A model generated the notes under the pieces. It was not told the origin of the DNA, did no database searches, and was given only the letters and a program-made list of their open reading frames with translations. The translations under genes were made by a program, and so were the position numbers. A stretch of DNA of 64,000 nucleotides from Microcebus murinus (Eukaryota; Chordata; Mammalia; Primates; Cheirogaleidae), in the NCBI RefSeq assembly GCF_040939455.1, contig NC_134107.1:11967537-12031536 (forward strand). Reading direction: 5' to 3'. Each line of letters begins with the position of its first letter. The stretch's first letter is position 1. Below, piece by piece: positions 1-26,300 of this stretch.

Positions 1-12123
<12,123 letters not shown>

Positions 12124-12599
12124 TTAGAGACAAAGGCAGTAGGCCAAGTGCTGCACTGGGGAGCTGTTGGTAGGTGCACTGGTGTAGGGAGTCCATGTGC
12201 TGTGGCAGGTCCCCCTGCAGGCTGAGGGCCAGGAGCTGAGGGTCAGTGTGCCCTGCACAGAAGAGGTGCAGCTCACAGAGGACACTGGGTGTCTTCGAGA
12301 AGGGGGCCAGGGGACCAGGACCCTGAGTTCCAAGGGGTTTGGGGGAGGTTGTCTGAGGCAGGGCCACTGCCTCACCCCACCCCCACCAAAGCTGCTCAGA
12401 GCTCCCCCTGTTGCTGTCCCTCAAGGAGCTCTGAAGTGACCTTTTCGAGAGGGATGGTCAGATTACAGGCCAGCTTTGGCCAGAGGCCTCCAGCCTAAAA
12501 CAGGGGCCCCTGGGAACTGTAGTCCTGTGGCCCCCACAGGGGTGGGAGAAACTGAGGTATTTCCCACCCACACACAATACCAATGCATGACATTGTGCC

Positions 12600-12800
12600 A
12601 AATGATCATGGCTCGCTGCAGCTACAAACTCCTGGGCTCAAGCAATCCTCCTGCTTCAGCCTCTTGAGTAGCTGGGACTATAGGCTTAAACCACCACACC
12701 CAGCTAATTTATTTTTTGTAGAGACAGGGGTGTCACTATGTTGCCCAGGCTGATCTTGAACTCCTGGCCTCAAGTAACCCTCCTGCCTTGGCCTCCCAAA
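12600..12800 (-). repeat. Diverged Alu-type SINE fragment
   Basis: Antisense Alu sequence (ACTCCTGGGCTCAAGCAATC, GTAGAGACAGGGGTGTCA, TTGGCCTCCCAAA) without a clear poly(T) start or duplications. It lies between PYGM and SF1. Confidence 0.75.
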
Positions 12801-12869
12801 TTGCATATTGGGGACTTGACTTTCCTGTGTGCCCTGGCAGCTTCAGGCCCTTCCTTTTGAGGCTTTGGC

Positions 12870-13015
12870 TCAAAGTTGCCCCCATTCACTGCTCATGTCA
12901 TGGCCCTGGCATTGACTTGTGTGATCTTCGCGACCGGTTGTTTTACCTATCTGAACCTTGGATTCCTTCATCAAATTTATACTGTCAAATGAGAATATAA
13001 ATCCCTGCCTCAACT
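12870..13015 (+). repeat. MIR-like element
   Basis: GACTTGTGTGATCTTCG through ATGAGAATATAAATCCCTGC fits a degraded MIR. The stretches on either side (12,000-12,590 and 13,015-13,540) show no gene or clear repeat. Confidence 0.45.
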
Positions 13016-13539
13016 GTTGCCTCCTAAATTTGTGGGGGCAGACTTTGGATTCTGCTTTGTTCTTTGAGCAGAAGGAACCCAGGACCTCATGCTATTTCAA
13101 AGGCTGCCTGGGCTTGCTGGGGTGGTGGGCTGGTTGAGGGTAGGAACTGGGTGTTCTGTGCTGAGGGCCAAGGAAACAGGTCAGAGGCCTGGACAGGTGC
13201 AGGATGCTATTGTGAGCCTAGTTTGGGGAAGGCCAAGTTGTTTTTGAGGGTTTTCTGGGCCACAGCAGCCCCAGCCCTGGAATTAACTGCTCAGTAGGGG
13301 CCACACTGCAAGTCCTATCTACCCAGGCCTTTGACTCCACCCCCAGCCCTGCTCCGCCCTGCCCCTCCCCCACACCACCAACTGGCTATTCATCCAAATG
13401 GAGAAAAAGACCAAGAAATCCCCAAAATACACCTCTACAGATATAGTTGGTGGAAATATGAAAAGCATTTTTGCATTTCTCTTTAATTTCCAATTTCTTT
13501 TTTTTAAAAAGTTTTTTATAAACCATATTTCAACAAAGA

Positions 13540-13692
13540 AGCTTGGTGCAGTGGCTCACGCCTGTAATCCCAGTGCTTTGTGAGGCTGAAGCGGGAGGCT
13601 TGCTTGAAGCCAGGAGACGAAGGCTGCAGTGAGCTGTGATCATTGTCACTGCACTCCTGCCTAGGTTAGAGACCCTGTCCTCTTAAAAAAAC
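13540..13692 (+). repeat. Monomeric Alu-like (FLAM-type) SINE
   Basis: A single left monomer with GCACTCCTGCCTAGGTTAGAGACCC-like 3' end and a short A tail; no AT-rich linker or right monomer. The typical TCCCAGTGCTTTG spelling is unlike the lemur-type copies and suggests an older insertion. Confidence 0.75.
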
Positions 13693-14820
13693 TCAAGAAT
13701 GCTGGTGGCTCTCAGATCTCTTCCCCTTCACAGTGTGCACCTCACCCTCCACCAAGCATGGAATCCTGGCTGGACCTGTCATCTGAGGTTCCCCAGGCCT
13801 GCATTTGTCCCTGGGAGAGCTGCACTCCTGGCAGCCACCGTTGGGCAAGTGGCTGCTGGTTAGCTATGCTGCCACCTCACACCCCAGTTGGGGAGGCAAG
13901 TTATGCCCATACAAACCCTCCTTGCACTGCCCCTACTGCCTGCAAGGCTATCTTCCTACCACTGAGGACTGGATCCCAGGAGACCATCCCCTTCTGCTTA
14001 CCGGCAGGCCCACTCAATTCCGTTCTTTCCCACCTGCCAGCCCAAGGCCCTCACTCACACTCAGGCCCTTGCTGCAGTCCCGGAAGTTTCTACTGGGCAA
14101 TGCATGGTGCTTTGACTTGTCTTTCCTGTGGGTTGTGCTAGTGGCCCCTGAAGTGCTTCCAGCCTTTTTCCAGGGGTGATACCACCACAGGGGCCACCTC
14201 ATTTTTATGTCCAGCCCAGCATGACCAAACCTTGAAGCTTCAAACTCACCTGCTTGTTTCCCCATTTCCGCCACTCTCCTTCACCACCCTGTTATATATT
14301 TTAATGAATCCCAAAAGCACTTTCCCAACCTAAACTGCCCTCGAGGTTGAGTTTCTACCAGAAACCCGGCCTCTTCCCTGGATCAAGCTGGCATTCTCCA
14401 GAGCACTTGGCTGGGCCCTAATGCTGACCTTTCCCAACTGACATTCCTCTTGTGGGCCGAGGGGGTGGGGACACTGCTGCAGCAGCAGAAACAGCCCTGT
14501 CAGAACATAACATGACAGAGTAAAGAGCCTTTTGTCCCCCACCCTGGGTGTCTTTAAGACAGGTGGGCAAGAATGCATTTCCCACCTCTCCATTCTGCCG
14601 CGAAGGCAGGTGCTTGCTGCAGCTCCAGGACCAAGCCTTTCTGCTGTCTCTTCCATTTCTAGGCCTGGAGCAGGGGAGAGTGACGCCTTAGTCAGCCACT
14701 TTGTTACTCTCCAAAACCATAACAAAAGCTGACGGCAGGGAGCAGAGAGGGGGGGAACACAGGCATGGAGCTGGCCTCAGGGGAGAAAGACTGGAGAAGA
14801 TAGCTGGGCTGTGGTTAAGT
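13693..14820. other. Spacer between PYGM and SF1, nothing recognised
   Basis: No exon-like open frame with splice signals, no Alu-type SINE and no RNA gene is visible. The ORFs present are short and cysteine/proline-rich by composition only. Confidence 0.5.
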
Positions 14821-14822
14821 CA

Positions 14823-14828
14823 TTTATT
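14823..14828 (-). terminator. Candidate distal poly(A) signal AATAAA (SF1 side)
   Basis: On the minus strand the sequence reads AAAATCAATAAATGACTT. It lies about 2.5 kb past the SF1 stop, beyond the retroposed U6 copy, so it could end an extended SF1 3' UTR. The signal at 16108 is the better candidate for the main end. Confidence 0.3.
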
Positions 14829-15430
14829 GATTTTACTTCTAAAACCCACATAGCGCCACTTTGCTGCTTCCAGAGCTTCAAAGAGCTAATTAACCGCCCA
14901 ATGAGCCCACCAGGGAAACCAAGCTTGTAGGGGAAGCAGTGAGGGGGAGCCAAGGTCAAAAAGGGTAGTCGGCCCCCGGCCCTGCCCCCATTCCGTCAGT
15001 TAAGGACAAAGGGAAAAGATCTTAGGCAACCTTGGTTAGGGAAACCCAGGGAACTTGCCTTGCTTCTGAGGGTTCCTTAAGCCCTGCAGGCCCGTAGCAA
15101 AGCAGCACAGGCATCCTGGACAGCGACCAGACACGGCTGCGCTCCCAGTCAACAGCAGGAGCCAGCCCCAGCTCAAAGCTGGAAAGCAGCCCAGGCCAGT
15201 TGCTGGCCCCAGTGGCCAGGTGGTAGGGGGCGCCTGCATCCCGAGGAAGGAGGGGTGGCTGGGAAGCAGGGCAGTTCACCCCAGGGGTGGCGCAACCAAG
15301 CAACAAAAAGCAGGAGCTAGGTGAGGACCTCACTACCTCAGGGAAACTTCACATAGGTTTTTCTTGTGCCACAATGGCTAGTATCCACTGCCCAAGACAT
15401 GAAAGCAACTCGGCTTAAAACCCTTTTGGC

Positions 15431-15530
15431 GTGCTTGCTTTGGCAGCACACATACTAAAATTGGAACGATACAGAGATTAGCATGGCTCCTGCGCAAGGA
15501 TGACACACAAATTCATGAAGCGTTCTACAT
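15431..15530 (+). pseudogene. Retroposed U6 snRNA pseudogene
   Basis: Close match along the whole U6 snRNA: GTGCTTGCTTTGGCAGCACA at the 5' end, ATTGGAACGATACAGAG, GCGCAAGGATGACACAC and AAGCGTTCTACAT at the 3' end. Three bases are lost next to the ACAGAGA box and there are several substitutions. Instead of a terminator T run there is an A-rich tail (15531-15548), and 10-bp direct repeats AAAACCCTTT flank it (15417-15426, 15546-15555). These are hallmarks of L1-mediated retroposition. No upstream PSE or TATA box is apparent, so it is not an expressed U6 gene. Confidence 0.92.
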
Positions 15531-16107
15531 AAAAAACAAACAAAAAAAACCCTTTGCAAGGTGCTTACGAAGCAAAAGGTGGGGCACTTTATCTTGCCCT
15601 CACCACTCCATAAAGCTTACAGTGCTGGCAGGCTCCAAGTCACCAGCAGAGAAAGAAAAAAGCCACTTGGCGGTTTTAATTTTAGCTGCTCTGTGCCTGA
15701 CAGGCAGGATTAGTTGGCTTGACCTTTAGTGCTGCCTCCACAGGCCCAGGGCCTTGGTCAGGTGGCAGCTTCCAGGCACAGATCACAACTGGAGCTCATC
15801 AGACACAGGGGTCCAAGCCCCAGGAAAAGGCCTTCAAAAAAAACAGACTAGAGAGCTAACGGGTGACCAAGGAGAGGGAAACCTGGTTCTCTGCTATGTT
15901 AACTAATAAACAAGGGGCAGGCAGTGGAGGCCCCACAGGCAGGCAGGCCATGGGCTTCCTTAATTAATGCCCCATGGTTTCACCCTGGGGAGAAGTGGAC
16001 TGGGGCCAGGTGCCAAAAACAGGCAGGCAAGTTTGGTGCTGCTGCTGGTAAAGGTGGTTTATGTGAAAAGAAAATAAATAAGCAGACCCAGAAAACCACA
16101 CTGCTCT

Positions 16108-16113
16108 TTTATT
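16108..16113 (-). terminator. SF1: Probable SF1 poly(A) signal AATAAA
   Basis: The minus strand reads CATTGAATAAAAGAGCAGTG, about 1.2 kb downstream of the stop codon. The 3' UTR (17326 to about 16090) contains no SINE or L1, consistent with a conserved untranslated exon. Confidence 0.6.
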
Positions 16114-17326
16114 CAATGGAACATCCCTCTTTAGGGCAGTGTTGAATCAAACACCAAAAGAAAGCCCAGAGAAATTTCTGCAGATAAACCAGTGAAGAGA
16201 ACGCGCAGTATACATTATTGTCAACATAATCACTCCATGGAGAGGGAAGGAGGGAGAAAAAGGATGTAGAATGAAGAACAAGGGGCTCAAACCCCTAGAC
16301 ACTGCAAAACATTCAGATGTTTGGGATTAAAATAAAATGGAAAAGGAAACCTTGCGGGAAGGAGAGGAACAAATGGAATCCGAGGCAGCTTAAGTGGTCA
16401 GGGAGCACAGAAAGAACTCCAGGCCGGCCAGTTAAGCCCAAGGTGGCTCGGCCTGTCCCACCTATTATTGCCAGCAGGAGTGCCAGGACAGATGTAGATC
16501 TCAGAACCTAGCGATCAACCCACCCATGGGTACAAGACTTTCAACAAGGGTGGCAGAAATAAAACCCCACATGTAAAAAAAGCAAACAAAATGTCTTTGG
16601 GGGTAGCTATGGAACCTTGAAAAACTTAGAACCAAATGACTCCACCCCAACCAGCCTGACATTGATGGCCAAAAAAACCTGTGCCTAAAACCATTTGCTC
16701 CTCTCTCCTTGGCAAGGGAAGGAAAACTCGAGAGAAGGGAAAGGAATCTAATTGCAGCAGAAGACCGGGGAGAGCGTCTCCTTGGACGGAGTCTGAAGAA
16801 AGGAAGAAATAAGGAAATAACAAAGGAAAAAGAAACAAATTAATAAAAATTTCACAATATGGAGCCAGCGTGTTCCGATTCCGTCCACAAAAATAACTCA
16901 GGCTGCTTTGCCGAACCATCCTGTCCACCAGGGGCGCTGCTGAGGCTGTCTGCCTGGAAGGGTCACCAATGGGCGCGGAAAGTCCTCACTCTCATGGCTC
17001 GGGCCATCGCTGCCGCGGGGAGGGATCCTGGCGGCCCGGTTTGGGGAGAGGCAAAGGGAGTTGGGTGAGGAGAGAAAGAAGACAAAGAAGACACTCGATG
17101 CTACGGGGCGCCAGGAGAGCCCAAGCTGGCGCCCCTACTACCATCTGCCCGTTCCCAAGCGAGTCCTCAGTCGCTTGGCCCAGCCCAATTCGTGCACACA
17201 CACACATGCGTGCACATACAATCACATGCGTGCGTCCCAATGTCTGGCTCCATATGGTGAGGTTCGGCGTGTGTTTAAACGAGACCAATTCTCTCTCTAT
17301 AATATATATTTTCTTAAAAAACAAGT

Positions 17327-20300
17327 CTAGTTCTGTGGTGGAGGCGGTGGGGGAGCTGGAGGCATCCCGAAGGGCGGCATGCCCGCCACCCCCATGCCCA
17401 TCATGGTGACAAAGTTAGAAGGGTCCATGGGAGGCGGAGGAGGAGGGGGCGGGGCATACATCATGCCGGAACCAGGTGGCGGAGGCGGCGGAGGGGGAGG
17501 GGCCCCGGGCGGCAGAGGCGGCTGGACCCCGGGGGGCAGGGGCACCATAGTGGGGTTGCCTTGCATCTGAGGGGCTCCTGGAGAAGCTGCGGCAGCCGCC
17601 TGCTGCTGTTGCCATGGCGGGATGGACCCTGTGCCAGCGCTCGTGGTGGTAGTCGTCGTATCTGGGGTGGTAAAGAAGCCCAAGGTCACACGCGCGGGGG
17701 GCACACCGCGGCTCTCTGCGGCTGCTGCCTTGGGATGGGGGCGAGGGGCGCCTGCTCCTTGCTTGGCATGCGGTACGGTGGTGGGGGGCGGGCGGGCGGG
17801 GCTGTCCTGATGATGGGGAGTGGAGGGGTGGGCAGGACTACCCTGGGGTCAGCCTCAAGGTCTCTGGGCTTAACAGTGTAAGCCCTTTGTCACCAATGCC
17901 CCTGGAAGGGCTGAGGGGAAGGTACCAGACACAAGAACGACTCTGATGTCCCTCTGCCCAGCCGCCGCCGCCACCACCGAACAGCACATTCAACCTCAAG
18001 GCCACAGCTGTTCTCTCCCCACTGCCCAGCCCCATGTCTGCAGTCTCTCAGCCCAATCACAGCCCTCTCCAGAGCATGCATGCACCATCCCACTCGGGCC
18101 ATATGCACCAGGCTTGAGCCAGCCAGCAGCTCACTCAGCCCATGAGAGCCTGGACTTCTGGCACCCTACCTAAAATAGCAGGCTCCCCTCCAGGCCGGCC
18201 CCCACAAATTTCTCCCCAGACACAACCACACCAAACATCAGCTCTCCTCTCCAAGACACCCCTCAGACCAGGAGGCCGTTTTCACCCCCAACAGAGACCA
18301 GAGTCTCACCCCAAGGTGTGTCTGCCTGCCTGTGTGAGCTGTGAGGTTCTATTATTCCTCTCAGCCCAAGCCCCTCATCCCACCCACCCCAACCATCCCA
18401 AAATATTCTACTCACTTTGCTGCCATGGCAAGGGGGTACTGGAAGCCATACTGCTGCTGGGCGGAGGGGGTGGCGGAGGCTGCTGCTGCTGCTGTTGCCA
18501 TGGGGGAAGAGGACCAGAGGGAGGGGGCGGGGGCTGCCCACTGGGAGGCGGCGGCGGTGGCGGCATCATGCCCATAGGCGGCGGCGGCATCATACCTGCA
18601 GGCAGGTGGAGGCAAGGGTGAGGCCTCAGGGCAGGAGAGGAATTTGGGCCAGAGCCCCCACTCACTCCCAAGCCTAGGTGAAGACGCAAAGGGAGCAGAC
18701 ACCTGTTACCTTTTCCTTGATGCAGGCGATAGACCCCAGAGCCCACAGGCGTACTTCCCAGGTACTGATCTTGATGGAAGGAAAGAGCAGGGACTTAGCA
18801 GGACATTTGAACGGGCCAGGAAAGACACACCCCTTCACAGTTTAAGTCACCACCCTTATAAGAGAAGCTCTGAGAACCCTGCCTGTGAGAGGCAGATCTG
18901 TGCCCAGCCTACACAAAAGGCACTCACTACCTGAACCAGAATGTAATCTTGCTCCTTCTGGAGTCTGAGCCTTGCTAAGTCAGGCAGATCCAGGGTATTA
19001 CCTAGCCACTTTGAGAGCTTCTTCCGGCTCCCAGCAACCTGATGGAAACCCTTGCATATCCCAAAGCCCCAAGGTTTCTGGTCTGACACTTACTTACCCA
19101 TTGGAGGAGGGCCATGATGCCCAGGTGGGTGGGGGCCCTGGTTCATCGGTGGTGGTGGTGGCTGCATCCAAGGGGGTGGGGGTCCATTAGGGTTGTGCTG
19201 CATGGGATGTCCACCATGCCCACCTGTCAGGCTGGGTAATGGGTGTGGGAAGCTATGGGGGCCGCCTCCAGGCCCACCAGGACCACCTCCGTGCATGCCA
19301 TGATAGGGCCGACTCTCTGAAGGGCCAGAATTCATCCAGGGCGGGCGGCTCTGAGTGGTAGACATAAGAGACTATGTGAGAGCATTTCCCGCCAATGTCC
19401 CTGGCCTGTGCCCCCTGTTGGCAACACTGTTCTTCTGGTTATGCCACAGGACCAGAACACAAAACACGGTCTCTTCCCAAAGTGAAAGGTCCCCAAACTG
19501 GCCTGACATCCCAGAAGAACAATGTTGCCAGCCACATTCATCAGTCTGCTCTACCCAAAGCACTTGGCCATGGCTCCCATTCTCTGTGGAAGAGAATGGT
19601 GAAGCCAGACCAAGAGAACCAGTCCCTGAGGCTCACCGGTGGAGGAGGGTTGTTGGCGGGAGCAGCAGGCCGAGGTGCACTGGCCAGGGGTGTGGTGGCA
19701 GGCCCAGAGGTGGAGCCCACAGATGCTGGTACAGGTGCTTCACCTAGTTCAGCCATGAGGGACAAGTATTCTTTATCCATCCGTGCTTTATCCTGAGCTG
19801 ACTGGGGGTCACCAGGCCTGAAGTGAGGTAGGAGACACAAACAGAAAAAGGGGAAAAACTCATTAAGAAGAAAACTTTTACCTTCACGAATTTACATACA
19901 AAAGACTTTAAGAATTTAGTCATTAGATCATCATATCTTCCCAAGTCCTTACTGAGCATGGTTCATAACAGTCTCATCAGATCTTTAGCTCTACCGCCCA
20001 GTAGTAGAGCTACTGGGATCACCATGGCATCTGCCACAGCAGAGGCCCTGGGCAAAGAGCACAGGAAACCCTGAGCACCAAGCCCTCTCCAGCCAAAGCA
20101 CAGGTTTTCTCAATTCTCAAATTCAAATTCTACCTTCCCAGCTTGAGGGAAAGAAAAATCTGTAAGACTGGAGCAACTGCCAGAAAAAATGTCTTTAACA
20201 AAGCCTTACATATTTGCTCCCCAGGAAAAAAAAAATGGTTTCTAAAGTGCTGATTTGCAACTGGCTAAAAAATTGGTACATGGCTTAGTCTTCCCGAACC

Positions 20301-23300
20301 AATCTTAAGCAGAAAAGGCAGTTAACATTACAAGCCTAGTGAAAATATTTATGCCCAGGCCAGGCCTGGTGGGGCACACCTATAATCCTAGCACTCTGGG
20401 AGGCCAAGGCGGGCGGATCGTTTGAGCTCAGGAGTCCAACACCAGCCCGAGCAAGAGAGAGACCTGTCTCCAGCAAAAACAGAAAAAATGAGCCAGGCAT
20501 GGTGGCGCATGCCTGTAGTCCCAGCTACTCGGGAGGCTGAAGCAGAAGGATCATTTGAGCCCAGGAGTTTGAGGTTGCTGTGAGCTGGGCTGACACCACG
20601 GCACTCTAGCCGGGGCAACAGAGTGAGACACTGTCTCAAAAAAAAAAAGGAATATATTCTGTACAGATGTTTCTAATCATCCTGGGCTTTAAATCACATT
20701 ACAGACCCCACTGACAGAAGGTATTTCTCTTGGATCCCTAAGATTAACCAATTAATATGCTATGAAGAGCTGTCTTGGCCAGGTGTGATGGCTGTAATCC
20801 CAGCACATTGAGAAGCTGAGGCAAGAGGGTTGCATGAGGCCAGGATTTTTGAGACCAGCCTGGGCAACATAACGAGACCATCTCTATAAAAAAGCTTTAA
20901 AAATTAGCTGGGCATGGTGGCTCACACCTGTAGTCCCAGATACTCAGGAGGCTGAGGTCGGTGGGAGGACTGTTTGAGCCTAGGAGTTCAAGGTTACAAT
21001 GAGCTGTGATCAGTACCACTGCACTCCAGCCTGGACAACAGAGCAAAAGGAGACAGCTGTCCTGTACCATGGGTTACCAAGAAACCATGAGAAGAGCCAG
21101 CCCCCTACCTTTGGAATTTACAATCTGATGCTATGTGGCCAGCCCCTCCACACTTGGTACACACTGTGGTGTTGGTGATGCTGCGGGTCTCTGAGCTCTG
21201 CCAAGGTCTTAAGATCCTGCTGAGAAAGGAAAAAGTCAACAAGGGCTGCGGACAATCTCTACTTCTATAGGTTCTTCAGGTCTCTCCGTGCTCTACTCTA
21301 AACTGATTATATACCTGTTATCATCTTCCCGAAGGGTCCCATTCAAACGAGCCAACTCTCGAAGCTGCATCTTCCGTAGATCGTTCTGGTCCTCTGGGGT
21401 CTCGATACCCTGCTTCAGGATGTTTCTGATCTAATGAAGATGCAACAGACGCTACGTAAGTGTTTGAGGCCACCAGCTAGATTCTTGGCAAGAAGCTTTC
21501 TTTCTAGTGGGACCACTTACCTGCTCTACTGCCTTTTTGACATTCTCCATTGTATTGGCAGTGACCAGGGCATGAAGTGGCTCATCTTCTCCTGGCAACA
21601 TCTGGCCATCTTTGCGCCCGACCTTCCCTTCTTTCACAGACCCCTTCCCCCGGATCATAATCTTGGCGTTGCACTCCTTCTCTATGTTCTTCAGGGTGTT
21701 CCCTCTATCAGAGGCAGGAAGAACTGAGTTTATACCTGACATGCAAGTTCATAGTCCGGGGGGACAGAGGCTAGGCTGATTAGGCATTAACAGGAAACTA
21801 CAAGTGCACAGAGAGTTGGATTTTCCCACTAAGGTCTCCATAATCTCTAAGGTAAGCCACAGCAAATCTGAAGATTTGACTTCTCTGTAGAATAGGGAAC
21901 AGATTTTCTCACAGAATGGCATAATTCAGCCAAAGTGAACACCTTACCAAAAACAGAAAAGTAAGCCAACAGCACCCGATTTGGCATAATACATACATTT
22001 CAGATGTCCCAATGAATTCTATATCCCAAGGTTAGCAGTTACTAACCTGGGCCCAATTAGTAGCCCCACGAAGTTGATTTCCGGATATTCATCTTGTGGA
22101 ATCATTACTTTGTCGCTCACACGTGTTGCTGGAGGTCTAAGGAAGGAAAGACTGTCACTGACTGCACACTTACAGAAGACAACATACATAGCCAATAGCT
22201 CTATCCACTGGTACCACATGCTTACGTGCTAATTATGGGTGATTTGGGGCAGAGGTGAGTAGTACCAAAATTGTCCCAAGAGGTCACACATGACCTGCAT
22301 GTGTCTTTGTCCCAGACAATGTAGCCCTGCTGCTTACTTGTAATCTGCAGGTGGCTTAAAATCAGGGTTGAGAGCAACCATCTCTGTGATGAGGTTGTGC
22401 CGTTCCTCTTCGAGTTTTTTCCGGGTACGGAATTCTCGGGTGTTAAGCCGCTTCCCCTCACTGTTGTAGATGGGCTCAGGGGAAGGGGACCTGTGGGAAA
22501 CAGACACCCATTTACTGTTCTGCCCCGACTTCTCTCATTCCCACATGGACTACAATAAGTTTTCCCCAGCCCCTCTGCCTTAGACCCTAACAGAACACTC
22601 TTCGGAGGAACCGACCATAACGTGTGCTATTCAAGATCGTGTGAAATGGGGAGATGGATCTGGCTTAACATTAGGGGGACTGAGGTGTGTGTGAGAAAGG
22701 AAAAAAATGATTTTGCTTCTAAAAGTGAGGAGAGGCAAAAAAAAGTCTATCCTTTGGGGAAAAATTTTGGACTGTAAGTGGCAAGGACAGTATCATCCTC
22801 TGTAGTCTTCTTGCCAAATATAGATTTTCTTTCATTTGAAAAAAATTACAGTATCACAACTTTATGAACCACAGAAACCCCATGTTTAGGTAAAATGTTA
22901 ACTCTTGGAGAGCTCATGCCCTATCAGGAAGAGTGTCTGTACCCCTGGACACATAGTATGAGCTCTTTAACCCAATGCAACTGGGACTTCAAGGCCACTG
23001 AAGCGACTTGGCCCCAACAATGGAGAGAGATGGTTCAAGGCTTCGTCTCTGCTTTTGCTTCAATGGCCTGGCTGGCTGTGTCCAAGGCCCAGGCGACAAC
23101 CTGTTTTTTGGCTGTTCAAGGTTGGGCAGTCTGGGTAGAGAAAAACGTTAAATTGCTAAAGCAGCCTCTCAGGCTGCAAATGCTGATTTGGTCAAATACT
23201 TGTCTATGGTCTGAACCTGCAAACAGCAAGGGGAAAACCTATGATTCTCCGCCAGAGTTTACAAAGTCCAGAAAGCAGATTCTCTCTCTCTCTCTCTCTT

Positions 23301-26300
23301 TTTAAAGGAGTAAAATGCTGTTGCTACAAGTAAAAAAAAAAAATAGTAATGATAAAATGGTCAGTTTACCACAGCTGGATTTTGCGGTAATAAAAAAAGA
23401 GAAGTTACACTCCTAGAATTCTGAGTTAAGATTATAAAAAGGACCATAGCTTGATAATCTGAATGAAAATTTAGTAGCAGCTGCAAGAAGGGAAAAGACC
23501 ATGTGGATCAAGTTATTAAAAAAACATCCTGAAAGTAGTCAAGACTCCTATACCCTTGGTTTAGTTGAGAGAACCTTGCCTAGTTGGAGAGCAAGGACTG
23601 AACTCGGCTGCTCCCACTGTCTTCAGCCTAAAGGGAACCATGTCATACCACGTTACACACACGATGGAATAAAAGGTCAGGTTTGTTCATTGCTAATGAC
23701 GGCTAATTGACACCTCCGTTTCTAGCATTTGTATAAACTGTTAGCACAATCCAGTAATAGTGAACAAAAGCAAACATACCCCATCTCATTAGACTATCAT
23801 CTTATACATTTAAGTCTACAAAGAGATTTTAAAACATTTTTAACTGTTTAAGTTAAGCAACATCAAAATAGCATAAAGTGGCTTAATTTCAATACATCTT
23901 CTTAACAAATAATCTTATTAAGGTAAGAAACTCATGCATTTCCCTCCAACCTGGTCTCAAAAGCAAAACCAATCAGGCATTAGGGCCTTTCAAAACTGAA
24001 TACAAGGGAGGAAAAACCCTGCTCTGGTTTTATTTCTAACATGCTTGACACTGTAATACCCACCCACAGCTGTCTAGAATTAAGCATTTCTGGCCAATCA
24101 CCAAAACAAGTTTTACCAGCACCCAATTGGCCAAATAAAGGCCTCACAACAGTTAACCTCCTCCCAAACTGCAGAAGTGAAAGGTAAAAGCTAATACTCT
24201 AGAGGTTAAACTAGCCCGACTTCTTCACCTTGAATAGGCATCGGATAGATCAACTAAATTGTAAGTTCTCCAGGAAGCAAAGAAGGTTTGTTAAAAATTC
24301 AACCTTTGGAGGAATTGCCTGGTAACCTGTAGACATATTATTAAAGGGAAAAAGGCCAAAAAGGCGATAAACAGTTGTGGTCTATAACCTACAATGTAAA
24401 ACTTAAAAAAAAAAAAAAAGAAAAAAAAAATCCTCAAATCAAAAAGAAATACAAATCACAACACAACCCTCCAACCAAAATCTACAGGAAAAAAATAACA
24501 AATTTAGTAAGTAAAATTAAAGAGTCAATATGAAGAAATAAGGAAGTTAATCTGTTTCCTGGCTAAGGGCAACAGAAACAGATGCCTGAGTGACTTCTGA
24601 AGCCATTACATCATCTTCCTGATTTAATGAGCTATTAACTGGGTAATAAAAACCAAAAACACTACTTTTTAAAGCAAAATCTTTTCAACTATGCTGTATG
24701 CACTAAAATTTCAGTAAAAGGGAGAGAGTATCCTATTAAATTATCAGATTTTAGCAGCTCAAAGATCAATTAGCGAATAAAATTCCAGTTTAAACAGTTC
24801 ATCTCCCTCAAACTTTTTTTCAAAAGACAAGAGAAACTGTAAACTGAAATGACATGACCACAGCTGTTTGAGGCCCATGTTCCCCCCCCCTTATTATTAT
24901 TTTTTTTTCAAAAAAAGTAATTTAGGGTTGGTTGCTTGACTTCCCAAAACAGTTGCGTATTCTGGCCCCTCCCAGCACCCCCAGGCAATGGCCAAGGCTG
25001 AAAATTAACTGGCAGTGAAGGAAATTGGTTAGGAATCTCATCTGATCTTAAAACCATCTCAAAACCAGGAGCAGGAAGACTGCAGCAATGAGCTGATCCG
25101 AGTTTCTGGCCTGCTCAAATTCACCGATGCTCAAAAATATTCTTAATCCCTGCATCGTGTACCTGTGAGAAAAACTACCCCCTGGGCTTTCAGCCAAACC
25201 AGGTACTGAAAAGGCAGGTTAACGGGCCACCTTAACTGTCCCTAGGGGTGGGTAAATCAGGTTAAAATCTATATGCTTACCAATCGGAAACCAGTTGTCC
25301 ATTTTCCTGTAATTTTTTATTCTCCTAATAATTTTCATTCCAATTTTCTAACTGTTGACTGACCATACATATCACTAATTAAACCCTAGGCCCCAGAATG
25401 GTCAGAGTACCAGTCGTCTTACTAGGATAGGATTTCATTGAACTGACACAATATGTTGCCACCAGTAAAACGTATTGAGAAAAAGGTAAAAGCGTTACTG
25501 TCAGCTGGTTAAAACTGTTTCCCAACCTGTCCTCAGGGTTAGGGGGGATGCCCAGGTCTCCTGTGCGCAGTTTACGAGTCAGGTCTTCTATCTGCAGTTG
25601 CACTGGAAGAAACCAGGTTAGGAAAGAAAAAAAAAGGATGGAAAAAAGACAATGTTACCAAAAAACATCTCAAATCTCAACAACAAGCATGAAGAACTCG
25701 GAGACTTTGAAAGGGACGATTGATCAGTGAACACATTGAGGCAAAAACCCCCAACCACCTTATCGGCAGGAATCCACTTACATCTATAGGTATTTTTCAC
25801 TTCAAAATGGTTATCGCTTAAGGAAGCAAACAGTTTGTTGGAAGAGGGGTTAGCAGTAAAGACTGTTCACTAAGGCTAACATCAAAGCAATTATTAGGAG
25901 GTGTTGTACCTCTCCCTCCCTATCAAGGCTTGCTTACAATTGACACCCAGAATCAAAAAGCCATGTATTGTATCACCAATACCCGATTCCCACCAAATTA
26001 CTTAAGGGCAAGATGAGTTTATTTTTCTTCATTAAATATTAAACATAGCCCAAAGCAAGACCCAATTAACATGGGACAAGGAAAAATACCAGTTGAGCAA
26101 AGATAATCTTCATTAATACCAGGCTTAAAATTCCTTAAACAAGACATTTAATAACAAATTCAACACCTTACAAAAATTTGTACATACTCTTTCTGTACAA
26201 CCAGACTTGTACTAATAAGGGTCTCCCAATACTTGTAGCTTTTGTTCAATTATTAAATGACAAACCACATTATGTTAATAAACCAGTAACCATAAAATGC

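Noticed and set aside
15431..15530. Functional U6 snRNA gene
   Set aside because: A tail instead of a T terminator, flanking duplications, a deletion at the ACAGAGA box and no visible PSE/TATA.
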